From positions 1-64,000 of the forward strand of contig NZ_JADIKF010000038.1 of NCBI RefSeq assembly GCF_016904945.1: DNA of 64,000 nt, given 5' to 3'. Source of the stretch: Dyella mobilis. Lineage in GTDB: Bacteria; Pseudomonadota; Gammaproteobacteria; Xanthomonadales; Rhodanobacteraceae. Below are positions 44,217-54,984 of this stretch, in pieces. Positions within the stretch are counted from its first letter, which is position 1. Every line of letters begins with the position of its first letter. A program made the position numbers and the translations under genes. The notes under the pieces were generated by a model. It did not search any database and was not told the DNA's origin. It worked only from the letters and a program-made list of their open reading frames with translations.

Positions 44217-45109
44217 GCGTGCTGGCCTGCTGACGTGCGCAGGTCCGCCGGCGACTGCGCGAAATCGGCCAGATGCTTGTCCAGGCCGAACTCGGTACGA
44301 ACCAGGCGCTGCTCCACGGTGACGTGCATCAGCTTGTTATTGGGCAGTTCCGGATCACTCGGGTCCTGGTTCGACACGCTGCGATGCTCCAAATGCAGCG
44401 CCAGCGCTGCGAATTTGATCTGGCTGCGGCGCAGGCCGGCATTGCGCAGGCGGATGTCGATTTCCAGATCCTCGCTGCCGTAGCCGTGCATGCGCTCGTC
44501 GTAGCCGTTGACGCGCACCAGGTCCTCGCGCCAGAAACTGACGTTGCAACCCATCGGATGCCCGGTGGAACGCGACTTGATGCGCGCCAGCCACGGCAAT
44601 CGCAACGTGTGATGGCGCCGTCCGAAGTGATAGGTGCTGCGATCGCGGTCGTCGCGGAAATAGGCATCGACGAACAAGCCGAAGCGAGGCTCGCCGCCGC
44701 CGAGCAGGCGTGCGGTCTCCGCATCGGTGGTGCGGATGCGCGTGCCCTGCAGAAAGCGGCCCGGTTGCGCCAGGCGCAGGTGGTCTTCCACGAAACGGGG
44801 GTGCAGCAGCATGTCGCCGTCGAACTGGATCACATATTCGCCACGCGCCGCCGCGATGCCGCGATTGAGGATGCGCGCCTTGCGGAAACCGTCATCGGGC
44901 TGCCAGACGTGCCGCAGCGGCACGGGAAAGGTCTTGGCAATCGCACGCAGCAGTTCGGCAGTGTCTTCGCGCGAACCGTCGTCGACCACGACCACCTCAT
45001 CGGGCAGGCGGGTTTGCCCGGCAACGCTGTGCAGGGCCAGCGCCAGGGCTTCTTTCCAATTGTAGGTGGAGACCATCAAGGTAACGCTGGCCACGGGTGT
45101 CTGGGACAT
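44213..45109 (-). CDS. family 2 glycosyltransferase (paralogue of the 42178 gene)
   Basis: 298 residues. It shares TYNWKEALALALHSVAGQ, RLPDEVVVVDDGSR and GSEDLEIDIRLRNAG with the gene at 42178, so the pair arose by duplication. QFDGDMLLHP is its nucleotide-sugar-binding site. It is the first gene of the leftward set (this, ligase, GT2), overlapping the ligase by four bases. The divergent gene at 45334 leaves a 224-bp promoter gap. Confidence 0.85.
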   Translation of the reverse strand: MSQTPVASVTLMVSTYNWKEALALALHSVAGQTRLPDEVVVVDDGSREDTAELLRAIAKTFPVPLRHVWQPDDGFRKARILNRGIAAARGEYVIQFDGDMLLHPRFVEDHLRLAQPGRFLQGTRIRTTDAETARLLGGGEPRFGLFVDAYFRDDRDRSTYHFGRRHHTLRLPWLARIKSRSTGHPMGCNVSFWREDLVRVNGYDERMHGYGSEDLEIDIRLRNAGLRRSQIKFAALALHLEHRSVSNQDPSDPELPNNKLMHVTVEQRLVRTEFGLDKHLADFAQSPADLRTSAGQHA

Positions 45110-45333
45110 GACGATCTCGGTTTCTCATTCAAAATCCAGGAAACGCCGATGCATTCATTTCCCCATGCGAAGCGGCAAGACCTCGAGCCCGCAAGGGTTC
45201 CGACACGAACACTTCCCTTAGCGACCGCATCTTAACCCAATGCATCCGGGCAAAATGAAGCGTGTCCCGAACGCGCCGACCCGGTCACGTGCCACGTGCA
45301 CGGATTCGGCCGGATGCCCGCTAGAATGTACGC

Positions 45334-46152
45334 ATGGCGCATCTTCTTCCGCTCACGCTCGTTGTGATCACCCGCAATGAGGCGCAAAAAATCGCGCGCT
45401 GCCTGGACAGCGTGCCGTTTGCCGCCGAAAAACTGGTCGTCGACAGCGGCAGCACCGACGACACCGTCGCCATTGCACAGGCGCACGGTGCGCGCGTGGT
45501 GCATCAGGATTGGCTAGGCTTCGGCCCGCAGCGCAATTTTGCCGCCACGCAGTGCAGCCACCCGTGGATTCTTGCGCTGGATGCCGACGAATACCTCACG
45601 CCAGCCCTGATCGAAGAGCTGCAGCAACGCCTGCCCGGATTGATGGAAAGCGATGCCGCCGCGGCCATCCTGCGCCGGCATCTCATCTACATGGGCCGCC
45701 CCATGCGCTGGTATCGCCCGGCGGTAGGCGAAAAGATGGCCCGTCTCTACCACCGCGACCGCGCCCGCTGGAGCGACGTGCGCGTGCACGAGTCACTGCA
45801 ATGCCAAGGGCCGGCGATCACGCTCGATGCGCCGTTCCTGCACGACAACAACCCCAGCCTGGTCGAGAAGCAGCTCAAGGTGCTGCTGTACTCCGAACTC
45901 AAGTGCCGCGACTGGCTCGACAAGGACAAGTCCGCGCGCATGTGGCAGACCCCGTTCGTGTTTGGGCTGGCCTTCATCAAGGACTACTTCCTGCGCCTGG
46001 GCTTTCTCGACGGCTGGCGCGGCTACGCCATCGCGCAGACGGCAGCGAGCTACGCCGCCTACAAACGCATGCGCTACTACGAGATGCGGCAAAATCCGGC
46101 TTCTCGCGACACTGCCGCCGCGGCCCTGACCCGCAGCGGACTGGATCACTGA
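45334..46152 (+). CDS. family 2 glycosyltransferase, WaaE/KdtX-like
   Basis: 272 residues. The pattern LTLVVITRNEAQKIARCLDS, VVDSGSTDDT, LALDADEYLTP and RWSDVRVHESL, then a hydrophobic LAFIKDYFLRLGFLDGWRGY near the C-terminus, is typical of WaaE-type core glucosyltransferases, which modify heptose I of the lipopolysaccharide core. The next gene starts on its stop codon (TGATG). Confidence 0.87.
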   Translation: MAHLLPLTLVVITRNEAQKIARCLDSVPFAAEKLVVDSGSTDDTVAIAQAHGARVVHQDWLGFGPQRNFAATQCSHPWILALDADEYLTPALIEELQQRLPGLMESDAAAAILRRHLIYMGRPMRWYRPAVGEKMARLYHRDRARWSDVRVHESLQCQGPAITLDAPFLHDNNPSLVEKQLKVLLYSELKCRDWLDKDKSARMWQTPFVFGLAFIKDYFLRLGFLDGWRGYAIAQTAASYAAYKRMRYYEMRQNPASRDTAAAALTRSGLDH

Positions 46153-47192
46153 TGCCCACGCCCGCTCAAAAGAAGCATTACCTGCTATACGGCTCGGAGC
46201 GCTACGCGCTCGCCATCCTGCGCCCGCTGCAGGACGCCATCCGCGCGCGCGGCGACGAAACCGCCTGGTTCTTCGACGGCCCCGGCGCAAGCGATCTGGT
46301 CGAAGGCGAGCGCCTGCTCAGCGTGGAAGAAGTGCGCCGCTGGAAGCCGATCGCGGTCATCACACCCGGCAACCACCTGCCGCATTTCTTTCCCGGCGTG
46401 AAGGTTGAAACCTTCCACGGCTTCAACGCAGGCAAGCCGCGGCACGTGTATATCCGCGGCTTCTTCGACCTGTATTGCACCACCGGCCCGAAGGACACCG
46501 CCCAGTTCGGCGCGCTGGCGAAAAAGCTTGGCCATTTCAGCGTGACCGAAACCGGCTGGCCCAAGCTCGATCCCTTCATGAAAGAGATCGCCGGCCCGCT
46601 GCCCCCTGTGCGCAAGCCGCCGGTGATTCTCTACCACTCCACGTTCTCGCCTTCGTGGAGCGCGGCGGAAACCTTGTACGAAGAAGTGAAGCGTCTGTCG
46701 CGCGACGGTCGCTGGCACTGGATCATCACCTTCCATCCCAAGATGAATCCGGAAACCACGGCGAAGTACAAGGCGCTGCAAAACGAGTACCTCACCTTCG
46801 CCGAAAACGACAACATCCTGGACCTGTTCCCGCAGGTCGACATGATGTGCTCGGACACCTCCTCGGCCCTCAGCGAATTCCTGCTCACCGGCAAGCCGGT
46901 GGTGACCTTCAAGAACCGCGCGCCCGGCCCGCAGCTGATCGACATCGACGATCCGGCCCAATTTGAGCCGGCGATCGAACGCGCCCTGGCGCGCCCGCCC
47001 GAGCTGATGCAGGCGATCCGGGATTTCGGCGACGCCATTCACCCGTATCGCGACGGCCACTCAAGTGAACGCGTGCTTGACGCGATCGACGCGTTCATCG
47101 CCGGCGGCGGTCGCAATCGCAAGCGCAAGCCATTGAATTTCTGGCGCAAATTCAAATTGCGCCGCCGCATCGGCTATTGGGGGCCGGCCTGA
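46152..47192 (+). CDS. CDP-glycerol glycerophosphotransferase-like protein
   Basis: 346 residues. The C-terminal half has YHSTFSPSWSAAETLYEEV, WHWIITFHPKMNPE and SDTSSALSEFLLTGKPVVTF, a GT-B pattern shared with CDP-glycerol:polyol glycerophosphotransferases and related surface-polymer enzymes. Gram-negative relatives in core loci may add phosphoglycerol or a sugar to the lipopolysaccharide core. It overlaps the WaaE-like gene and probably the next gene by 16 bases. Substrate not shown. Confidence 0.75.
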   Translation: MPTPAQKKHYLLYGSERYALAILRPLQDAIRARGDETAWFFDGPGASDLVEGERLLSVEEVRRWKPIAVITPGNHLPHFFPGVKVETFHGFNAGKPRHVYIRGFFDLYCTTGPKDTAQFGALAKKLGHFSVTETGWPKLDPFMKEIAGPLPPVRKPPVILYHSTFSPSWSAAETLYEEVKRLSRDGRWHWIITFHPKMNPETTAKYKALQNEYLTFAENDNILDLFPQVDMMCSDTSSALSEFLLTGKPVVTFKNRAPGPQLIDIDDPAQFEPAIERALARPPELMQAIRDFGDAIHPYRDGHSSERVLDAIDAFIAGGGRNRKRKPLNFWRKFKLRRRIGYWGPA

Positions 47193-48997
47193 GCGCCCAG
47201 GCGCTCACCGCCAGTTCACCCCTTCAGCTCAGTAGAATTTCGACACCCAAGCCGGATGGCATAACTTTGTCCCCTAACAGCTATCGCCGATCCGAAAACC
47301 TGCGCGCCCTGTGGCCGTGGCTGCCACTGTGGGTGGTCGTCGCCCTGATCGCGATTTTCTCGCACGGCCCGATGCCGCTCTACTCCACGCGCACACTCGC
47401 CGTGGCCTGGGAAATGTGGAACGAGCACCACTGGCTGGTGCCATACATCAACGGCCAGCCCTATAGCGAAAAAGTGCCGCTGCTGTTCTGGCTGATCCAC
47501 GCCGGCTGGCTCGTGTTCGGCGTCAACGACATCTGGCCGCGCCTGCTCGAAGTGATCTTCGGCGCGGTCCAATTGGTACTCGCGTGCGTACTGGCGCGGC
47601 GCCTGTTCCCGAATCGCCCGTGGGTGGCCAAGGCCACGCCGTGGATGCTGATGGCGCTGTCGTATGCGTTCCTGTTCGGCCAGCAGATCATGTACGAGGT
47701 GCTGCTGACCGACTTCGTGCTGGGCGCACTGCTTTGCCTCACGCCGAAACCCCAACGCGCCGAGCCGCGCTGGCTGCTGTTCGGGCTGCTGATCGGTGCG
47801 GGCCTGCTCACCAAGGGTCCGGTGATGCTGCTGCACATCGCGTTCCCGTGGCTGCTCGGTCCGCTGTGGAACGACTGGGCGCGCGAACATCGCGCGCGCT
47901 GGTACGGCCGCGGCTTGCTGGCCGTTCTGCTCGGCTTCGCCATGCTGCTGGCCTGGGCCATTCCCGCCGGTTTCAGCGGCGGCGAGGCCTATCGCCATCG
48001 CCTGTTCTTCACCCAGACCGCGGGGCGCGTAGTCAAAGGCGTGCAGAGCGATCAAAAACTGCAAAGCCATCCGCGCTGGTTCGGCTGGTACCTGCTGTCG
48101 CTGCCGATGTTGCTGTTCCCCTTCAGCGCGTGGCCGCGCGCATGGGTCGCGCTGGGTGCGCTGCGCAGGCCGCTGGATCAGGGGCTGCGCTTTGCACTGT
48201 ATTGGCTGGTGCCGTCGTTCCTGGTGTTTTCGATCATCAGCGGCAAGCAGTGGTACTACCTGCTGCCGGAATTCACCGGCTGGATGTTGCTGGTGGCCGG
48301 CGCCATCGCCGTGCTGCGCGAACGGCACGCAAAGCTGGCCGAGCATTATTGGCTGGGCAGCTGGCCGCTGGGCATCGGCAGCATCCTCTTCGCCGTGCTG
48401 CTGTTTGCACTGCCTTACATCGCACACGGTCACGTGCTGCTCAACGAATGGGTGGAAGGCGCCGCACCTTTCAGCCGCACCTTCAGCGTGATGTTCCTGC
48501 TGTTGGGTTGCCTGCTGCTGGTGCGCGGGCGCGGCGAAATGCGCCGCGTGGCGCTGGCCGGACTGGTCGGCGTGCTCGCGCTCAATACCCTTTTCACGCT
48601 CACGCTGTGGCACAAGTACGACCTGGGTCCCGCAACGGCGGCGGTCTCGGCCGCGCAGGCCAATCACCAGCCGGTGGCGATCGAGGGTAACTACGAAGGC
48701 CAGTACCACTTTTCCGGCCGGCTGAACGACCCGATCACCGAGCTGTGGACCCCCGAGGCCATACAGGATTTCGCCAAGGACCACCCGAACGGCCTGATCC
48801 TCACCCATCCGAGCAATCTCGACGAGACTGCCCTGCGCTACGCGCTGCTGGTGCAGCCGTTCCGCTCGTCGTGGATCGAAGTGTGGCCGGCTTCGACCCT
48901 GGCGGATCTGCGCGCAGGACGCACCCCGTCCGAACCCGCCCAGCCGCCCACCGTCTTCCCCGCGCCAGCCACCGTGCAATACGGCGCGCAGCCGTGA
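47177..48997 (+). CDS. ArnT-like membrane glycosyltransferase (second copy)
   Basis: 606 residues if started at a TTG; an internal TTG 30 codons later is equally possible, as no ATG lies before the conserved part. 12 membrane spans; AVAWEMWNEHHWLVPYINGQ followed by PYSEKVPLLFWLIHAG is the ArnT/PMT-type loop (RTLAVAWEMW with the acidic catalytic pair). Diverged from the first ArnT-like gene (39457). It likely adds a sugar or aminosugar to lipid A or core at the periplasmic face. Start uncertain. Confidence 0.8.
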   Translation: MGAGLSAQALTASSPLQLSRISTPKPDGITLSPNSYRRSENLRALWPWLPLWVVVALIAIFSHGPMPLYSTRTLAVAWEMWNEHHWLVPYINGQPYSEKVPLLFWLIHAGWLVFGVNDIWPRLLEVIFGAVQLVLACVLARRLFPNRPWVAKATPWMLMALSYAFLFGQQIMYEVLLTDFVLGALLCLTPKPQRAEPRWLLFGLLIGAGLLTKGPVMLLHIAFPWLLGPLWNDWAREHRARWYGRGLLAVLLGFAMLLAWAIPAGFSGGEAYRHRLFFTQTAGRVVKGVQSDQKLQSHPRWFGWYLLSLPMLLFPFSAWPRAWVALGALRRPLDQGLRFALYWLVPSFLVFSIISGKQWYYLLPEFTGWMLLVAGAIAVLRERHAKLAEHYWLGSWPLGIGSILFAVLLFALPYIAHGHVLLNEWVEGAAPFSRTFSVMFLLLGCLLLVRGRGEMRRVALAGLVGVLALNTLFTLTLWHKYDLGPATAAVSAAQANHQPVAIEGNYEGQYHFSGRLNDPITELWTPEAIQDFAKDHPNGLILTHPSNLDETALRYALLVQPFRSSWIEVWPASTLADLRAGRTPSEPAQPPTVFPAPATVQYGAQP

Positions 48998-49320
48998 ACG
49001 CATCGCTGATCGCCGGCCTGCGCGCGCAATGCAACGGCCCGCGCGACGGAGCACTGCTGCGCTTCTCGCTCGGCAATGCGCTGCTGGAACAAGGCGAACA
49101 CGCGGCCGCCATGGAAGAATTTCGCCGCGCCGTTGCGTTCGACGCGAACTATTCGGCAGCGTGGAAATTATTGGGCAAGGCCTGCCTCGCCAGCGGCGAC
49201 AACGACGGCGCTGCACAGGCGTGGCGAAGCGGTATTGCCGTGGCGCAGAAGCGCGGCGACAAGCAGGCAGAAAAAGAGATGACGGTGTTCTTGCGGCGGT
49301 TGGAAAAAGAACAACCGTAG
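48994..49320 (+). CDS. small TPR protein
   Basis: 108 residues from GTG, which overlaps the stop of the glycosyltransferase gene (GTGA). Contains about two tetratricopeptide repeats (LRFSLGNALLEQGEHAAAME, AWKLLGKACLASGDNDGAAQ). It is probably translated with the transferase gene and could mediate contacts in the glycan assembly complex. Followed by a palindromic repeat. Confidence 0.75.
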   Translation: MNASLIAGLRAQCNGPRDGALLRFSLGNALLEQGEHAAAMEEFRRAVAFDANYSAAWKLLGKACLASGDNDGAAQAWRSGIAVAQKRGDKQAEKEMTVFLRRLEKEQP

Positions 49321-49400
49321 GTTGGGTTAGCGCAACGTAACCCAACAGCTCTTGCCAACCCGGTGAAACCGTTGGGTTACGCTGCGCTAACCCAACCTAC
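49317..49400. repeat. pair of GTTGGGTTA palindromes (REP-like)
   Basis: GTTGGGTTAGCGCAACGTAA with CCCAAC following, and again GTTGGGTTACGCTGCGCTAA with CCCAAC, each a 26-bp palindrome, in opposite variants 24 bp apart. They lie between convergent genes. The same GTTGGGTT unit is a widespread dispersed repeat in proteobacteria. It may form a bidirectional terminator. Confidence 0.75.
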
Positions 49401-49416
49401 ACATTTGCGCGGGATA

Positions 49417-50298
49417 TCAATCGTACGGACTCGGCCGGTTATCCGCCGAATAGCGCTTGTAATGCCACTGATACTGCGCGAAGGCGATATTCACGCAATC
49501 CTCCACGCCGCGATTGAGCGCTGCACACGCACGCGGCAGATCGTCGTCGGCCAAACCTTGCGGCGCCGGCAGAAAATGGATGCGATACCCCTCGCCGCGC
49601 GGCAAGCGTTCGGCGAAGGCGAACAACACCGTGGCGCCGGTACGCGCCGCCAAGCGCGGCAACAACACCATGGTCATCGCCTCGCGCCCGAAGAACTCTG
49701 CGAATTCGCCCTCGCCCGCACGCGGTTTCTGGTCCGGCAGAATGCCCACCGTGCCGCCGCCCGCCAGCCGCTTGTACAAGGTACGCACGCCGGCACCTTC
49801 GGCACGCACCTGCTCCGGCGCCAGCGCGCCACGCACTTTGCGCAGCAGCGCTTCCACCGCGGCAATGCGCGGCGGGCGATACAGAATCGCCATCGGTGTT
49901 TTGCGGCACAGCCAGTAGTTGAGCAGTTCCCAGCAGCCCAGATGCGGCGCCGCGATGATCACGCCCTTGCCCGACGCCAGCGCCGCGTCGAACAGCGCCT
50001 CGCCGCGCACCTCGCGCACCAGTCCAAGCGCCCGCTCGGCACCGGCGCCCCAGATTTTCACGATCTCGGTGATCGACTTGCCGCCCTCGAACATCGCGTC
50101 GCGCACCAGCTTCGCGCGCGCCTTGGCGCTCAAATCGGGCCGCGCAATGGCGAGATTCACCGCCGTGTAGCGCGCCATCTTCCCGCCGCGCCGCAAGGCC
50201 AGCCGCCCGAACCCCGCCCCCAACGCCTGCAGCCAGCGCAACGGCAAAAGCCCCAACAGGCGCAGCAGCAAGTAGACCAGGTAGATATCGGGGCGCAT
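49417..50298 (-). CDS. LpxL/HtrB-like lipid A late acyltransferase
   Basis: 293 residues. N-terminal membrane span (VYLLLRLLGLLPLRWLQALG), then the lysophospholipid acyltransferase core: HLGCWELLNYW (the HX4[DE] motif with Glu), ILPDQKPRAGEGEFAEFFGR. These enzymes add the secondary acyl chain to lipid A. Convergent with the preceding locus across a palindromic repeat. Choice between LpxL and LpxM type is not possible here. Confidence 0.88.
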   Translation of the reverse strand: MRPDIYLVYLLLRLLGLLPLRWLQALGAGFGRLALRRGGKMARYTAVNLAIARPDLSAKARAKLVRDAMFEGGKSITEIVKIWGAGAERALGLVREVRGEALFDAALASGKGVIIAAPHLGCWELLNYWLCRKTPMAILYRPPRIAAVEALLRKVRGALAPEQVRAEGAGVRTLYKRLAGGGTVGILPDQKPRAGEGEFAEFFGREAMTMVLLPRLAARTGATVLFAFAERLPRGEGYRIHFLPAPQGLADDDLPRACAALNRGVEDCVNIAFAQYQWHYKRYSADNRPSPYD

Positions 50299-50719
50299 GG
50301 ATGGAAACGTGTTGGAGCGGACGCGTAAGGGTAAAGGGATGGCCGGTGAGTGGCGAGCGGCCTCGAGGCGGAGGCTGAGTGAGGAAGCGCGCTCTTCCTC
50401 CTCTCCCCTCTGGGCGACGCAAGGCTAGTCCCGTGGGAGAGAGGATCGAGGTGAGGGGCCACGGCTTGCGCTGAGGCTCAGGAGCATCGCTCTTTGAATT
50501 GGCTCCAGACCAAGAGCGCCCCCTCACCCCAGCCCTCTCCCCGGAGGGGAGAGGGAGCAAAAGCACCGGCTCAAGCCGCACCGCTTCCTGCCGTTGACAA
50601 GAAAGAACCTACCTACCCTTTCCATGGCGACGACACCCGCCGCCGAACCACGCCTCTTTACCCACCCAGCCATTCCCCTGCAAAGTTGTCGCACGTACCC
50701 AACTCCCAGCACGCAATCC
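50299..50719. other. intergenic region with dispersed palindromes, before dtd
   Basis: No gene. Two arms of a CCTCTCCCC/GGGGAGAGG-type repeat (near 50398-50458 and 50518-50554; the second CCCTCTCCCCGGAGGGGAGA is a long palindrome) fill most of it. The promoter of dtd and the end of the acyltransferase transcript must lie here. Long frames over it overlap repeats and are spurious. Confidence 0.55.
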
Positions 50720-51160
50720 ATGATCGCCCTGATCCAGCGCGTCCTTTCCGCGCGTGTCGATGTCGAGACCGAAACCGTGGGCGCCATCGGCCCCGGCCTG
50801 CTGGCCCTGGTGGCGGTACAGCCGGAGGATGGCGAGGCACAGGCCAAACGCATGCTGGAACGCCTGCTCGGCTACCGGGTGTTCTCCGACGAGGCCGGCA
50901 AGATGAACCGTTCCCTGACGGACACTGGCGGCGGCCTGCTGCTGGTCAGCCAGTTCACCCTGGCCGCCGATACCCGCTCGGGCATGCGCCCCAGTTTCAC
51001 CAGCGCCGCAGCGCCGGAACATGGCCGGCGCTGGTTCGAGCGGCTGGTCGAATTGGCGAAATCGGCGCACCCAAAGGTGGAAATCGGTCGCTTCGGTGCC
51101 CATATGCAAGTGCACCTGGTGAACGATGGTCCCGTAACGTTCTGGCTCGACGTGCGTTAA
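50720..51160 (+). CDS. dtd: D-aminoacyl-tRNA deacylase
   Basis: 146 residues, standard. Dtd hydrolyses D-aminoacyl-tRNA. The start [18 protein letters not shown] is typical; [17 protein letters not shown] holds the SQFTL motif and [10 protein letters not shown] the closing GPVT motif (cis Gly-Pro). It precedes rpoD by about 165 bp. Confidence 0.94.
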   Translation: MIALIQRVLSARVDVETETVGAIGPGLLALVAVQPEDGEAQAKRMLERLLGYRVFSDEAGKMNRSLTDTGGGLLLVSQFTLAADTRSGMRPSFTSAAAPEHGRRWFERLVELAKSAHPKVEIGRFGAHMQVHLVNDGPVTFWLDVR

Positions 51161-51325
51161 GCACGCAGCACGCGCAACGACGATTTGAAACTACGTGCAT
51201 TTACGCAGAAATCCGCTATTTGGCGCGATTTTTGCGTGGGTGTGCGTCCGAATTTTTCCACTTGAAACTGGTCAAAAAAGCAGCACATCGCTATACTGAT
51301 TGGTTCCTATCCCGCGGCGGTCGGT

Positions 51326-53185
<1,860 letters not shown>

Positions 53186-53210
53186 GCCACGCGCAGCAAG
53201 CACCAGCAAA

Positions 53211-53237
53211 AAGCCCCGCAAACGCGGGGCTTTTTTT
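53211..53237 (+). terminator. rpoD terminator
   Basis: AAGCCCCGC-AAA-GCGGGGCTT stem followed by seven T, 25 bases after the rpoD stop. A canonical intrinsic terminator. Confidence 0.93.
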
Positions 53238-53290
53238 GTTCACACCACCGAAAACCCACAACCCACACGACAAACCAATCTCTCAAAACC

Positions 53291-53321
53291 GTCATCCCAG
53301 CGAAAGCTGGGATCCAGCGAC
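53291..53321. repeat. dispersed GTCATCCCAGCGAAAGCTGG repeat
   Basis: ATCCCAGC-GAAA-GCTGGGAT is a perfect hairpin with a GNRA loop, inside the longer element GTCATCCC...CCAGCGAC known as a dispersed repeat in many proteobacteria. It lies in the gap before the ketosteroid-isomerase-like gene. Confidence 0.7.
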
Positions 53322-53375
53322 TTTGCTCCACCAACACCATCTCGCAGCCTTTCTACGACGTAGACACCCACCCCC

Positions 53376-53747
53376 CTACCCCACATCATAAAAAAACTGC
53401 TCCAAATCCACCTTCCCATCCTTCACGTGATAAACGCAGATCTCCGTCATCACCGAGCGCCCACGCCCCTTCATCGTGATATCCACCGTCATCTCGCAAC
53501 TAAACCAATTTCCCGCCACCACCGGGTCACTCACGCTGCCACCATGCACCTGCTCGATGGCCGACTGAAACTGCCGCGTCTTCTCAAAAATCCCCGCCAA
53601 CCCCTCCACCCGAACCTGCATCCCATCCGACACACCCTCCGGCTCGATACTCACCGCATTCTCCGCATACAACTCCCGCTGCGCCTTCTCGTACTCACCC
53701 GCACGACACAGTTCAACCAGGCGCTTGGCAACGGCTTCGGTACTCAT
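53376..53747 (-). CDS. SnoaL/NTF2-like protein
   Basis: 123 residues; GAGGAG lies before the ATG. The alpha+beta barrel pattern ([40 protein letters not shown]) is that of SnoaL-like NTF2 folds, used as isomerases, hydratases or unidentified binders. Family assignment by pattern only. Convergent with rpoD across two hairpins. Confidence 0.75.
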   Translation of the reverse strand: MSTEAVAKRLVELCRAGEYEKAQRELYAENAVSIEPEGVSDGMQVRVEGLAGIFEKTRQFQSAIEQVHGGSVSDPVVAGNWFSCEMTVDITMKGRGRSVMTEICVYHVKDGKVDLEQFFYDVG

Positions 53748-53913
53748 CGGAATACTCCTCAACACACTGGGGGAAGCCGCAAGCCTAGACCCGCATAGGT
53801 GACAAACCTGCTAAACCGCATTCCCGCGGCACGCTGCGCATTTTGGATATCAATGGTTTATCATCACCCGGCGCCACACGCCGCCCACGGTTGTGTGGCC
53901 ACCAAGTACGAAA

Positions 53914-54242
53914 GGGCCTATAGCTCAACGGTTAGAGCAGGGGACTCATCGAAAGGTGCCGCCACGCAGTAATGCATGGACGGGAACGGGATGAATTCAG
54001 GGAAACCTTAGCGACGCGCTCGCGCGGATCGATGGCAACCCTGAGCCAAGCCGGCGGTACACCGCCGGAAGGTGCAGAGACTACCTGAGGGCTGAAGCGC
54101 CCTTCATAACAGGCTCGAGCGTCCCGCACCCCACCCGCACGTTGTGAAACGTCGGAGGGTGAAGAGATAGTCCGCGCTGAAGGGAAACCTTCGGACAACG
54201 CGAATCCCTTGGTTCCAGGTTCGAATCCTGGTGGGCCCACCA
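53914..54242 (+). tRNA. tRNA-Ile(CAT) split by a group I intron
   Basis: Exons 53914-53949 and 54203-54242 join to a full cloverleaf: acceptor GGGCCTA/TGGGCCC, D-arm GCTCAACGGTTAGAGC, anticodon stem GGGGA/TCCCT with loop CTCATAA, variable TGGTT, T-arm CCAGGTTCGAATCCTGG, A73 and CCA. The D-arm, anticodon arm and variable loop resemble E. coli tRNA-Ile2 (CAU), so the C34 is expected to be changed to lysidine by TilS to read AUA. The intron sits between U36 and A37. Programs that expect continuous tRNAs will miss it. Confidence 0.93.
53950..54202 (+). ncRNA. group I self-splicing intron, 253 nt, Azoarcus-type (IC3-like)
   Basis: It starts CGAAAGGTG and ends in G. P1 forms from exon CAU plus C, loop GAAA and GGUG, placing a U-G pair at the splice site. 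P4 is CAGGG/CCCTG; the core has AAACCTTAGC, TGGCAACCC and GAGCCAAGC, as in the Azoarcus tRNA-Ile ribozyme. P7 is GACTA/TAGTC in AGAGACTACC and AGATAGTCC, the guanosine-binding site. P9 is GAAGG-GAAA-CCTTC. There is no open frame, so no homing endonuclease is encoded. Confidence 0.92.
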
Positions 54243-54984
54243 AATGATCGTCCAATGAAGTCCATTTTGTTCGTTAAAGCATAACTTGTCCGTTTCGGAC
54301 ATTTTATGATTGAACTAAAGCATAAAGTGTCCGAGCAACCTGCCTGCAGCCCCCAAGACGACCTAAGCACGCCCTTATTGCCCCGGCAGGTCAGGGTGCG
54401 AAAAGCGCTGTCTGCAATAAGTGGCCGTTAGGGCATAAATTGCCCCCCTCCCTCCGCGGTAGGGGATAGTTCGCACGAATGGACAAGCCATTTTTCCTAC
54501 TTTAATCTTCTAGTTAGGGTGAGCTGAGACTGTCTATGCCCGAGGTCTTAAAGGTCAAGATGGCGGGCACATTGCGCCGCGATGCATCTAAGCAGGAGAT
54601 GCACTGGAACAGAGTGCCGGTATAGCCGTTCTGCAAAATCAGACAGCGCTTCAAAGCCGAATTGGCGCACTTTTGTAGTTCGCGAACCTCCGAACATGAC
54701 AGGCTCAAAGTCGTGTTTCCGTAAAAACGCCACTGGTGTCAGATTGATTTGAGGATTCTCTCTGTCCAGGTATTGGCCGAAAAGGGGTATTCCTAGCGCA
54801 GACTTGCGAGTTCTCGCTTGGGCGAAGACAGCTGGAGATCCGCCGTCCATTGGATTTCCTTTAGCGTCAAGCTTCGAATCGCTTCGGAAAAACTTTGAGA
54901 ATGGTTGGGCCTGAAGCCAAAATAGCGCGCATCCGGCATAAAATTTGCAGCTGCTTTGCAGTCAAAAATTAAGGGGCTAATTGG
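54243..54984. other. island border region, no secure gene
   Basis: Directly after the tRNA CCA, base composition falls. Two near-identical 18-mers (TAAAGCATAACTTGTCCG at 54275 and TAAAGCATAAAGTGTCCG at 54316, 16 of 18 equal) and a GTCCG-TTT-CGGAC inverted repeat lie at the border. The minus frame 54548-54850 (100 codons) matches nothing I know and lacks a clear ribosome site. The direct repeats could be recombination sites, but no recombinase gene is present. Confidence 0.5.
54275..54333 (+). repeat. two TAAAGCATAAnnTGTCCG direct repeats
   Basis: Copies at 54275-54292 and 54316-54333, 41 bp apart, 16 of 18 identical, 33 bp downstream of the tRNA 3' end. A shorter relative GGCATAAATTG appears at 54434 and 58961. 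They may be ends of a mobile element or binding sites at the island border. Confidence 0.55.

Noticed and set aside
54548..54850. 100-codon minus-strand frame in the island border
   Set aside because: No ribosome site and no recognisable family; listed only as part of the non-coding border.
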